Assembly (NCBI RefSeq): GCF_014898075.1
Contig: NZ_CP062976.1
Location: 1,860,001 to 1,924,000, forward strand
Reading direction: 5' to 3'
Length of the DNA stretch: 64,000 nucleotides
Origin: Neisseria yangbaofengii
GTDB lineage: Bacteria; Pseudomonadota; Gammaproteobacteria; Burkholderiales; Neisseriaceae
The position numbers and the translations under genes were made by a program. Below the pieces are notes generated by a model. That model saw only the letters and a program-made list of their open reading frames with translations. It had not been told where the DNA came from and made no database searches. This document shows positions 53,637-61,132 of this stretch, one piece after another. Each line of letters begins with the position of its first letter. Positions within the stretch are counted from its first letter, which is position 1.

Positions 53637-55439
53637 TCACCCTCCCAGATGGAAATGATGGCGCACCGTTTGCTTAAAGCGTTTCACCACATTCAGCGAA
53701 TCTTTCAGTAAATCGCGCTCGAGCGTGGAAAGCTTATCGGTATCGACCTGATTATTCAGCTTCCGCATGGGATCATTCAAGGCCATCAAGCCGCCTTTCA
53801 AACGCAAATCCATCAAATAGCCCAAAGCTTCGGCAAGATCGCGGCCGGCTTGCGGCTCCAAAATATTGCGTGCCACCAAGATATTGATACGCTCAAATGA
53901 ATTATTCGCCTCCAAACGTGCTTCCAAAGCCAACGCGCGCACGCCGTGCACAATCGGGAAAATACCGATTTTTTTTACGTCCATTTTTCTATTGTTACGC
54001 TGCAGCAGACGCGGCATAAAGCGACGGCTGTGGTCTTCAAACAAATCCACCGCGCGGGCAAAATTCATCAAAATGCCGACATCTTTATCCATGCGGCGGT
54101 AAAGGTAATTATTCAGCTCATCTAATAGCGACACATCGCCCGCCACCGCTTTGGCATCGATGAAAATCGCCAAATTCATCATGTTGGCCGGAGTGGCCGA
54201 ACTCAGCCAACCTCCGATCATCTTTTTAAACTCGCCAATCGGCTTGCGCCACATCGGATTGCACACCATAATCCCGCCTTTGCACGGCGGATAGCCGAAA
54301 AGCTCCAACGCGGCAGAGAATTTTTCCGCTGTCGCTTGCGCTTCGGCCAAATCCACGCCTTCGGCTAAAATCAGCGCATTGTCTTGGTCGGTTTTCAAAA
54401 TCTGCTCACTGCGCCCTTCCGACCCCATTACCAATAAGCAAGAATGTTCATATAAATGCTCCGAAGCCAGCAGCCTCCATGCTTTTTCAAACAAAGCGCT
54501 GTTCGACACCCGCATCAACTGCGCCAACTGCTTTGCCCGTACGCCGTTTTTCTGCAAAGCTTGAATCGAGCCGTTCATATGTGCCGCCAGTTCGGCCAAA
54601 TCGTCGATACTTTCAGCCTTTTCAATGCGCTGTACCACCACATGAGTGTGGTTGGAAAAATACGCCAAAATATCGAGCTGCTCTAAAGCGCCGATGGCTT
54701 TGCCGTTTTCGGTCACAATCACGCGCTGAATGCGCGATTCCATCATGCGCAACAAGGCATTGAACACAAAATCATCAATATCTGCGGTAATCAATTGCGG
54801 CGGCGACCACTTATATACCGGATCGTCAAACGAAGCGCCTTCAATCACAATGTCGCGGAACGCCGATTCAGTGAACAAACCGGTCTTCCCTTCATGATGT
54901 AATAAAAGCGTTTTGGTTTTGCGCTCCTTCATCACATGCGCCGCCTCCAAAACCGTTGCATTACCATCCAGCCACACCGCATTATCGCGATAAGCATCGC
55001 GCACTTTGGCCGTAAACAGGCTTTCAAATTCGTCTTCATCGGACGACTCGGAACGGTTGGCCAATTTTTCCGCTACGGAAGCATAAAAATATGAACCAAA
55101 ACGGCTGTTGCCCTCCATCAAATGCAACACGCAGGCCTTCGGCAGTTTGTACACCAAGGCTTCTTCGGCCACGACAAAACTATTTTGGCTCGTCCCTTCC
55201 ACCAAAGCACGTGCTTCAAAAGTATCATGCGCCCGATAAACCGCCGCCACTTCGCCATCGCAACCGACCTCCTTCACCACGCCCTTCATCACCACATACA
55301 AAAACTCAATCGGCCTATTAGGCTCGATAATCAATTCTTCGTCGCGGTAAAATGCAATATCCACCACATTTTGCAGCGTCAAGCGTTCATTGCCGTTTAA
55401 CACATGATACGGCGGATAATTAAAATCAAAGCGCTCCAT
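53637..55439 (-). CDS. Cyclic-nucleotide-binding/CBS/DUF294 nucleotidyltransferase-like protein
   Basis: 600 residues: an N-terminal cNMP-binding-like domain (about 10-130), a pair of CBS domains (about 155-280), a DUF294 nucleotidyltransferase-like domain (SEGRSEQILKTDQDNALILAEG, about 345-366, keeping the GlnD-type GSEGR and D-Q-D) and a C-terminal DUF294 helical domain. The layout suggests a ligand-sensing enzyme that modifies a protein or RNA. The start at 55439 has AGGAGA upstream; this site is complementary over ten bases to the sibling small RNAs nearby. Confidence 0.88.
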   Translation of the reverse strand: MERFDFNYPPYHVLNGNERLTLQNVVDIAFYRDEELIIEPNRPIEFLYVVMKGVVKEVGCDGEVAAVYRAHDTFEARALVEGTSQNSFVVAEEALVYKLPKACVLHLMEGNSRFGSYFYASVAEKLANRSESSDEDEFESLFTAKVRDAYRDNAVWLDGNATVLEAAHVMKERKTKTLLLHHEGKTGLFTESAFRDIVIEGASFDDPVYKWSPPQLITADIDDFVFNALLRMMESRIQRVIVTENGKAIGALEQLDILAYFSNHTHVVVQRIEKAESIDDLAELAAHMNGSIQALQKNGVRAKQLAQLMRVSNSALFEKAWRLLASEHLYEHSCLLVMGSEGRSEQILKTDQDNALILAEGVDLAEAQATAEKFSAALELFGYPPCKGGIMVCNPMWRKPIGEFKKMIGGWLSSATPANMMNLAIFIDAKAVAGDVSLLDELNNYLYRRMDKDVGILMNFARAVDLFEDHSRRFMPRLLQRNNRKMDVKKIGIFPIVHGVRALALEARLEANNSFERINILVARNILEPQAGRDLAEALGYLMDLRLKGGLMALNDPMRKLNNQVDTDKLSTLERDLLKDSLNVVKRFKQTVRHHFHLGG

Positions 55440-55618
55440 GCTTATTTCTCCTGTTTTTTCCGTTCTCTCAAAATTGAACAACCGTTTTATGATTTATTAA
55501 ATCAACAGATTTTTCAGCATATTACAGCAAGAGTTCAAAAAACGACACCGCAAAAAAGGCCGTCTGGGCAATCTACAGATTCTCAAAAGAATCCATTAGA
55601 TTTTCAGGCGGCCTAAAA

Positions 55619-55636
55619 TATAGTGAATCCACTATA
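55619..55636. repeat. Minimal 18-bp Correia-type inverted end pair
   Basis: TATAGTGAATCCACTATA: two Correia-type ends joined head to head with only four bases between the 7-bp arms. It looks like a remnant left when everything between the ends was lost. Confidence 0.6.
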
Positions 55637-55754
55637 CTTTAAATCAACATAACGCATTCAGCTGCAAATCGCTTAATACTTGCAATTTTATTACATAAAA
55701 ATGAATTTTAAAGCAAAATGCGATAAAAAATATCGATACACGCAAACGGCAGAC

Positions 55755-55845
55755 AAAAAAATGCACACATTCAATCAAATGTGTGCCAAGTCTACAAAGG
55801 AGAAATAGAGGAGAAACTATTAACTGACTACTCGAACCAGCTAAT
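55755..55845 (-). ncRNA. Sibling small RNA A (downstream copy)
   Basis: About 91 nt, minus strand. It starts at an 8-bp stem-loop (ATTAGCTG/CAGTTAAT, 55845 to about 55820). A pyrimidine-rich single-stranded stretch UUUCUCCUCUAUUUCUCCUU follows (complement of 55797-55816), then UAGACUUG. It ends in a terminator hairpin GCACACAU/AUGUGUGC with seven U (55755-55761). Upstream, a -10 CATAAT (55853-55858) lies 7 nt before the presumed start and a weak -35 TTGCAT 17 nt further. Architecture and tandem arrangement match the neisserial sibling RNAs NmsRA/NmsRB (RcoF1/2, NgncR_162/163), known Hfq-dependent repressors. Confidence 0.8.
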
Positions 55846-55852
55846 GAAAAGG

Positions 55853-55881
55853 ATTATGCCAAACTCAGCGCATATATGCAA
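55853..55881 (-). promoter_or_regulatory. Promoter of sibling small RNA A
   Basis: Minus strand: -35 TTGCAT (55876-55881), 17-nt spacer, -10 CATAAT (55853-55858). The -35 match is weak and the -10 good; the predicted start falls exactly on the first stem. Confidence 0.55.
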
Positions 55882-56009
55882 GCAATTTTCTTGTAAAATT
55901 TCTTAATTGTTGCATTTACACACTTTAAATGTAGTTTGATTTCAAATGCGCTTATTTATGACCATCATCCGCTCTAATCGTGACGACAGCTTGATATCGA
56001 TCAATAACG

Positions 56010-56098
56010 AAAAAAAACGCGCATATCTTTTCGGATATGCGCCAAGTCTACAAAGGAGAAATAGAGGAGAAAAATCAAGTTGCATCAAACAACTCAAC
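56010..56098 (-). ncRNA. Sibling small RNA B (upstream copy)
   Basis: About 89 nt, minus strand, 164 nt upstream of RNA A's start. It shares 32 identical bases with A (56041-56072 against 55785-55816), which cover the anti-Shine-Dalgarno stretch. The flanking stems differ in sequence but keep the pairing: 5' stem TTGAGTTG/CAACTTGA and terminator GCGCATATC/GATATGCGC with eight U (56010-56017). The covarying stems around a fixed single-stranded core are good evidence for a functional RNA. Promoter: TTGACG-17-CAAAAT. Confidence 0.82.
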
Positions 56099-56105
56099 GA
56101 GACGT

Positions 56106-56134
56106 ATTTTGCGCTTTTCTTTTTCGCCCGTCAA
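56106..56134 (-). promoter_or_regulatory. Promoter of sibling small RNA B
   Basis: Minus strand: -35 TTGACG (56129-56134, five of six), 17-nt spacer, -10 CAAAAT (56106-56111). The start is predicted at about 56098, on the first base of the 5' stem. Confidence 0.6.
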
Positions 56135-56277
56135 CACCTATCACTAAAAAAAATTGCGATTTACATCAAAAAACCTACATTATCGGCTATTTATGCTCAT
56201 TTTATTTTCGAATCAAATTAAAAAAGAAAAATAAACGAACAAAAATGTTTTTATCTGCGCCTAAGGTTTCAGACGGC

Positions 56278-57618
56278 TTATTCGCGCTTCAATTTTTGTT
56301 GCAAATTATATGCAGCTTCCGCCCGCTCACGGTGGCTAAGGTCAGGTAAATGCGTATTCAGTGACGACCATTTCCATTGCGAACGCGCTTTATTTAATTC
56401 AGACGGCAGTTTATGCGGCTGCCACGGCGTTTGGCCGCTTTGCAACGCCACTTGCGATTGCGCCGCATGACCGCGCTTTTGCAGGGCATTTAATAAATCC
56501 AATGCACGCGCGGCCAGCAGGGTTAAGGTTTCCGGGTCGATATGTAAGGTTTGTTTACCGGAAATCTTATCGGAAATATCCTGCACATTCGGTAATACGC
56601 CGCCCAAAATGCCGCCGATGGCCGTCCCTAAGCCAAGCGATCCGCCCAGTGTGGCAATATCGATACCAAAGCCGATTAATGCACCCGTGGCCGCGCCAGT
56701 ACCTGTACGGATGCCGTATTGCACCAGCAAATCGCTGTCAAACGGATCTTGGCGGAAGGCTTTTAATGCCCAATCACCGCTCTCAATGTCATTTTGGTAG
56801 AAACGGTAAAGCTGAAACAATTGCTGCTGCATTTTGCGCTCTAATTGGCGCACTTCGGCCTGCATGGTTTGCAATGCCGGCTCCGGATTATCGTCTTCAT
56901 CGATTTCCTGTTTATAAGCGGCGACATCAAGCAGAAAACCGGCAATCTCACGGCGGGCATCTTCATCCAATTTTTGCCATTCGCGGCGACGCATGCCGAT
57001 TAAGCAGTCAAGAATATCGCGCTCCGGCAACATAGTGGCCAAATTGTCCCACAGGCGAATTTCACCTTCAAAATCAAAAGCAACTGTGTCAAAACCGCTG
57101 TAAACATGCAAAGTTCGGCGCGCCAGCATAGTGGTCCATTCGGTCAAATCCTGTCCGCCGATAAAGTTAAACACCGGCATCACGGGCTTGGCGCACCACG
57201 ACAACACAGTCAGCTCATCTTTATATTTGTTCAGCACCGGTTCTCGTGCATCCACCACATACAAGGCCATATCGCTTTGCAGTAATTGGCGCAATACTTT
57301 GGCTTCCTGGTTGAAATCGCCTGCAGCGGCAGGGCTGCCGAGAAACTGCTGCAAACGCTCAATGCCGTCTGAACGCGATGAAGTATTGGCTTCCAACCAG
57401 TCCAACACACCTCCTGCATCTTCCAAGCCGGGGGTGTCGTATAAATACACCAGCGTATCGGTGCCGTCTGAAATGGCTGCCTGCTCGACATGGCGCGTGG
57501 TGGATGGCGCGTTTTTTACTTCGCCAAAAGTGCTGTCACGCAATAAGGTGCGCAGCAGCGACGTTTTACCGGTGTTGGTGTGGCCGACTACGGCCAGAGA
57601 TAAAGGTTTTGTTTTCAT
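56278..57618 (-). CDS. GTPase with DUF3482 domain
   Basis: 446 residues. The N-terminal G domain has G1 VVGHTNTGKTSLLR (about 10-23), G2 around NAPSTTRHV and G3 YDTPGLEDA (about 60-68). The C-terminal DUF3482 part has a Gly-rich hydrophobic hairpin (ATGALIGFGIDIATLGGSLG, about 310-330) that could insert into a membrane. It is paired with the DUF2868 membrane protein directly upstream, a conserved combination in proteobacteria with unknown role. Two uptake sequences lie inside the gene. Confidence 0.88.
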   Translation of the reverse strand: MKTKPLSLAVVGHTNTGKTSLLRTLLRDSTFGEVKNAPSTTRHVEQAAISDGTDTLVYLYDTPGLEDAGGVLDWLEANTSSRSDGIERLQQFLGSPAAAGDFNQEAKVLRQLLQSDMALYVVDAREPVLNKYKDELTVLSWCAKPVMPVFNFIGGQDLTEWTTMLARRTLHVYSGFDTVAFDFEGEIRLWDNLATMLPERDILDCLIGMRRREWQKLDEDARREIAGFLLDVAAYKQEIDEDDNPEPALQTMQAEVRQLERKMQQQLFQLYRFYQNDIESGDWALKAFRQDPFDSDLLVQYGIRTGTGAATGALIGFGIDIATLGGSLGLGTAIGGILGGVLPNVQDISDKISGKQTLHIDPETLTLLAARALDLLNALQKRGHAAQSQVALQSGQTPWQPHKLPSELNKARSQWKWSSLNTHLPDLSHRERAEAAYNLQQKLKRE

Positions 57619-57638
57619 GGTTTTGACTTTTCAATTTT

Positions 57639-58991
57639 TCAGACGGCCTGTTGACTTTGCTGTAAACGCAATTCCTGATTCAGCTTCGGTGGATTCAACC
57701 AAGCCAAATTGCGTTCATTCAAAGCCTGATGCCAATGTTGCAGGTTTTCTTGCAGGCCGTCTGAAAGATGTTGGTCGGCCAAGAGTTGCACTACCGCCCC
57801 GCCCTTGGCCGCTTCGGCCAACTGGGTGATTTGGCGTAACACGCCACGGTCGGGCACGGTATGGGCGCGCACGCCAATCAGCAATTGCGCCGACTGCTGC
57901 TGCAATTCGTTCGCCAGCGCATATACGGTACCGCGGCTGTCGGCCACGCCTTTGTCGATCCAATCTTGGCCGAGCGTGCGAGCAAACCACGAATCGTCCG
58001 GCCACTGCGTTTCCAACATCACCGCCCATTTCGGTGCATCGCTGATGTTGATTTTCGGCGACACGGCGGCAACGGTTTCACTTTGCGTATCGGCATCGAT
58101 GATTTTGTTCTGCCATTGTTGGATAATTTTTTGATAATACGGTTTATCCAGCGGCAATGGTGTGCGGCTGATTTTAAGCATGATTTTACAGGCCAGCCAT
58201 GCAATGAAACGCGGCAAAATACCGTAGCACACAATGCTGCCGACCAACAAGCCCGACCACGCGCGCGCATCATCAATATTACTGTTCAGACGGCCTTGCA
58301 ATACCGCATTGGCATCGGGCACGGGAAAACCAATTTTCGACGGCAGCCATCCCAGCCATTCAATAGCTTTGACTGAAGCAGTATTGGTCAGCAAGGTACT
58401 TTCCCAGTTGAATGTATATTGGCGCACCAGCAACAACATCAATACGGAAATCAGCATACCCGACAAAGTCGCCAACCATAAGCTGTGTGACGTGCGGCCA
58501 ATCAGCCAACGCGTGGAAGGCTGCTTCCATTCTTCAGTATATAAACGCAACATGGCCTGATTGACCGAATCTTTGCCGCGCATCCAGGTCATCGGGTGGC
58601 TGATGACATTACCGAATTTAAAGCGGAATACCACAGACACCAGCCAAATCATCAGCATAATGGTATTCATGCCCAATACGCTCGCCAAAATCAGGAAAAA
58701 ATTCAAACCTTGGTTGTCCATTAGAATATAAGTGCCGGAAAAGCCGCTGGCAAACATCAACGACACGCCGACAACCCACAGCCAAAATGCCGTGCTTTTG
58801 GCGTATTCCAACGCATCCTGCAACTGATGATTGCAGTCGATCATTTCCGCGCGACGCAATATTTTACCTTCGGGCTGTCCGTCGACATGGCGCAACGATT
58901 CCGTGATTTGAGCCGGATCGGCAGGAAAAATATAATCCCGTTCTTCCAAAATGCGCACCAGTTCAGCAAGTTTGTGTTTCGGATTAAGCAT
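57639..58991 (-). CDS. DUF2868 family inner-membrane protein
   Basis: 450 residues with about four membrane helices (around 66-86, 96-118, 176-194 and 250-270) and a large cytoplasmic C-terminal domain (from about 290). This is the DUF2868 pattern, always found next to a DUF3482 GTPase; here the GTPase gene starts 20 nt after its stop. The pair may form a membrane-associated GTPase complex. Function unknown. Confidence 0.85.
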   Translation of the reverse strand: MLNPKHKLAELVRILEERDYIFPADPAQITESLRHVDGQPEGKILRRAEMIDCNHQLQDALEYAKSTAFWLWVVGVSLMFASGFSGTYILMDNQGLNFFLILASVLGMNTIMLMIWLVSVVFRFKFGNVISHPMTWMRGKDSVNQAMLRLYTEEWKQPSTRWLIGRTSHSLWLATLSGMLISVLMLLLVRQYTFNWESTLLTNTASVKAIEWLGWLPSKIGFPVPDANAVLQGRLNSNIDDARAWSGLLVGSIVCYGILPRFIAWLACKIMLKISRTPLPLDKPYYQKIIQQWQNKIIDADTQSETVAAVSPKINISDAPKWAVMLETQWPDDSWFARTLGQDWIDKGVADSRGTVYALANELQQQSAQLLIGVRAHTVPDRGVLRQITQLAEAAKGGAVVQLLADQHLSDGLQENLQHWHQALNERNLAWLNPPKLNQELRLQQSQQAV

Positions 58992-59356
58992 AACAATAGA
59001 GGCCGTCTGAAAAATAATGCGATTTTAACATAGCTTTCCAGACAGCCCGAACCCTTTGTAAAATAAGGAATTAAGTCTGCTTAAAGAGTAATGCTTTACT
59101 GGCTAATTAAAACACTTCAATTCATTATATCTGCCTAAATGAGAATTTTAGTTCAATCTTAATGTTTTTTTGTTTTACTTTTTAAAATAATAAAATCAAA
59201 ATATCTCTTTCAAGGCTAAATATTCATTTTAAATGATAATTTTTATAATGTTGTCACCAACTTTCCCTAATTTTTGCAAAATTTGTGATGTCCTAAAAAA
59301 TAATGTATGCTCAAAATATGTATATTAATAAGCAGCCCTATTTTGAGAGAGTCATC
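58992..59356. promoter_or_regulatory. AT-rich upstream region of the outer-membrane protein gene
   Basis: 365 bp without a gene between divergent genes, very AT-rich. A weak Fur-box-like sequence TGATAATTTTTATAA is at 59234-59248. TTGCAA at 59274 could be a -35 for the outer-membrane protein gene, but no good -10 follows at 17 nt. Confidence 0.35.
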
Positions 59357-60325
59357 ATGCAAAAGAGAAATCAAAGTGTTTTATTTATTTTAACGGCTTG
59401 TGTGTCTTCGTTGGCCTTGGCAGACGAAACCGTACCGGCCAGCGGCGATACCTGGGTCGATACCCAACACAGTAAAGTACAAGGCACTTTAAAAAAATGG
59501 TCACACGGCATGGATGGCTGGTTTGGTAAAACCGATCCCAATAATCCGGCCAGCGCCAATTTACGGGTGATGGTTGATACCGAATGGAACAAATACGATG
59601 AATTTTCGGTGACCCCACGTATTCGGGGTCGCGTGAAATTGCCGGTTTTACAGGAAAAACTGAATGTCGTGTTTGGTGATGATTCCTTAGACGACGAATT
59701 CCGTAACGAAGCGAGCAACTACCGCAATCGCACCTATCGCGACAGTAAGAACTACGATTACCGCACCAACCGCGATCAAAACTCGTCTATCGCCCTGCGC
59801 TGGAACGAATTGTTTGGCAGTGGCGACATCGACACCGATTTCGATATTGGTATCCGCTCCGGCAACGATTTATATGCCCGAGTGAAAGCAAAAAAAGATT
59901 GGCAAATCAATGATAAGTTGATCACTGGTTTGGAACAGATTTACCGATACGGCTCTAAGAGCGAACACCATGTCCGTACCAATTGGGATACGCGTTACCA
60001 AGAAGACGGTAAAACCTTCATTTCCAACCAGCTCCACCTGCAATATGAACATGAAGGCGACCGAGAAGACTGGACTTGGGGTGACAACCTTTACCGCCAA
60101 CACGATATAGGCAACAACCGCTACATCAATTACGGCTTGCACACCCATGGCTATATTCAGGATAAAAAATTCAACCTGAATACCTATGGTCCTTTTGCCG
60201 GCTACCGCCAACCAATTTGGCGTAAATGGTTGTTTGTACAAACTGAAGTCAACTATTTTAACGACCGCAAAGATAACCGCGATCATACCATTGGTGCGCT
60301 TGTTCGCTTTGAAGCCTTATTCTGA
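59357..60325 (+). CDS. Outer-membrane beta-barrel protein candidate
   Basis: About 322 residues. Signal peptide (MQKRNQSVLFILTACVSSLALAD, cleavage after ALA). The mature part is made of alternating strands rich in Tyr, Trp, Asn, Asp and Arg, with no long hydrophobic helix, and ends in Phe (VRFEALF), the usual C-terminal signal of outer-membrane barrels. GAGAGAG precedes the ATG at 59357. No family name is certain. The separate promoter region suggests independent regulation. Confidence 0.75.
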   Translation: MQKRNQSVLFILTACVSSLALADETVPASGDTWVDTQHSKVQGTLKKWSHGMDGWFGKTDPNNPASANLRVMVDTEWNKYDEFSVTPRIRGRVKLPVLQEKLNVVFGDDSLDDEFRNEASNYRNRTYRDSKNYDYRTNRDQNSSIALRWNELFGSGDIDTDFDIGIRSGNDLYARVKAKKDWQINDKLITGLEQIYRYGSKSEHHVRTNWDTRYQEDGKTFISNQLHLQYEHEGDREDWTWGDNLYRQHDIGNNRYINYGLHTHGYIQDKKFNLNTYGPFAGYRQPIWRKWLFVQTEVNYFNDRKDNRDHTIGALVRFEALF

Positions 60326-60341
60326 TCCACCGATATAACAA

Positions 60342-60369
60342 AGCCGTCTGAAACATTTTCAGACGGCTT
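60342..60369 (+). terminator. Terminator after the outer-membrane protein gene
   Basis: AAGCCGTCTGAAA and TTTCAGACGGCTTTTT with a tiny loop and T-run, 16 nt past the stop. Confidence 0.85.
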
Positions 60370-60414
60370 TTTCAATGAAAAACCGAGAAATTTTCATCTC
60401 GGTTTTTCATCATT

Positions 60415-60735
60415 TTATTTTGCCAAAACGGTTTCCAAACCGGCCAATACGTTTTTCAATCCTTGCCGGATTTCATCGGTATCGGCTGCAGGCCGACCGT
60501 CGGCATCCAACGCTTCTTGCGGCTGTTCTTCTGTATAAGGCAGGAAGGTATCTTTTAATTTCAATAGCTTAACTAAATCAGAACGGGTATAGCGATCGCC
60601 ACCATAGCCGACAACCACACCGTTTTCATATTGCCATTGAGCAAACTCTTCCGGACTGATTTGCACCAATCGGCACACTTCGTCCAACGTAAAATAACGT
60701 TTTGCCGGAATCGAAAGATTAGCGTTGTTTGTCAT
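60415..60735 (-). CDS. MerR-like helix-turn-helix protein
   Basis: About 106 residues. The core ([20 protein letters not shown], then a Tyr/Gly-rich wing) is a MerR-type DNA-binding fold; the C-terminal tail is short, with no sensor domain, similar to chaperone-modulator CbpM proteins. It starts inside the end of ihfA (17-nt overlap), so it is translationally coupled to ihfA. The role is not known. Confidence 0.7.
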   Translation of the reverse strand: MTNNANLSIPAKRYFTLDEVCRLVQISPEEFAQWQYENGVVVGYGGDRYTRSDLVKLLKLKDTFLPYTEEQPQEALDADGRPAADTDEIRQGLKNVLAGLETVLAK

Positions 60736-61021
60736 AGTAATGCTCCACCATACCTTTAAGTTTTTGGCTGGCATGGAACGTCACCACTCGGCGCGCAGTA
60801 ATCGGTACTTCTTCGCCGGTTTTCGGGTTGCGGCCCGGGCGTTGCGGTTTGTCGCGTAATTGGAAATTGCCGAATCCGGAAATTTTGATTTCTTCGCCGC
60901 GCGCCAAAGTACTGCGGATTTCTTCAAAAAAGAGCTCGACGATTTCTTTGGCATCGTTTTTGGTTACGTTGCTGACTTTGTCTACCAAAATATCGGCCAA
61001 CTCAGCTTTAGTCAGTGTCAT
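60719..61021 (-). CDS. ihfA: Integration host factor alpha subunit
   Basis: 100 residues: [16 protein letters not shown] at the start, the DNA-inserting arm with [12 protein letters not shown] (Pro at its tip) and [13 protein letters not shown]. It heterodimerises with IhfB and bends DNA by intercalation; in Neisseria IHF acts at pilin and Correia sites. It follows pheT as in most proteobacteria, though a terminator lies between them. Confidence 0.96.
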   Translation of the reverse strand: MTLTKAELADILVDKVSNVTKNDAKEIVELFFEEIRSTLARGEEIKISGFGNFQLRDKPQRPGRNPKTGEEVPITARRVVTFHASQKLKGMVEHYYDKQR

Positions 61022-61092
61022 GTTATTACCTTCGTTTTTAATTAGGTGCAGATTATCACTAATTTTTTCTTAGAAATCAAGTATCAAAATAA

Positions 61093-61121
61093 AAAAATCG
61101 GTGGCTGCTCCGCCGATTTTT
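61093..61121 (-). terminator. Rho-independent terminator between pheT and ihfA
   Basis: A 9-bp stem AAAAATCGG/CCGATTTTT with a GC-rich loop and T7 on the minus strand, 12 nt after the pheT stop. Unlike most terminators here it has no uptake sequence. It separates pheT from ihfA. Confidence 0.75.
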
Positions 61122-61132
61122 TTTAAATACGC

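Noticed and set aside
55785-56072. Direct repeat as part of a coding duplication on the plus strand
   Set aside because: The shared 32 bases have Shine-Dalgarno-like content on the plus strand but no gene follows either copy; minus-strand stems and U runs explain the repeat better as small RNAs.
55946-56221. 91-residue plus-strand open frame
   Set aside because: It lies antisense to small RNA B, includes its terminator and direct repeat, and has no protein-like features.
531-60369. Repeated GCCGTCTGAA units as a possible CRISPR array
   Set aside because: They are dispersed uptake sequences and terminator pairs with irregular spacing; no regular repeat-spacer array and no cas genes are present.
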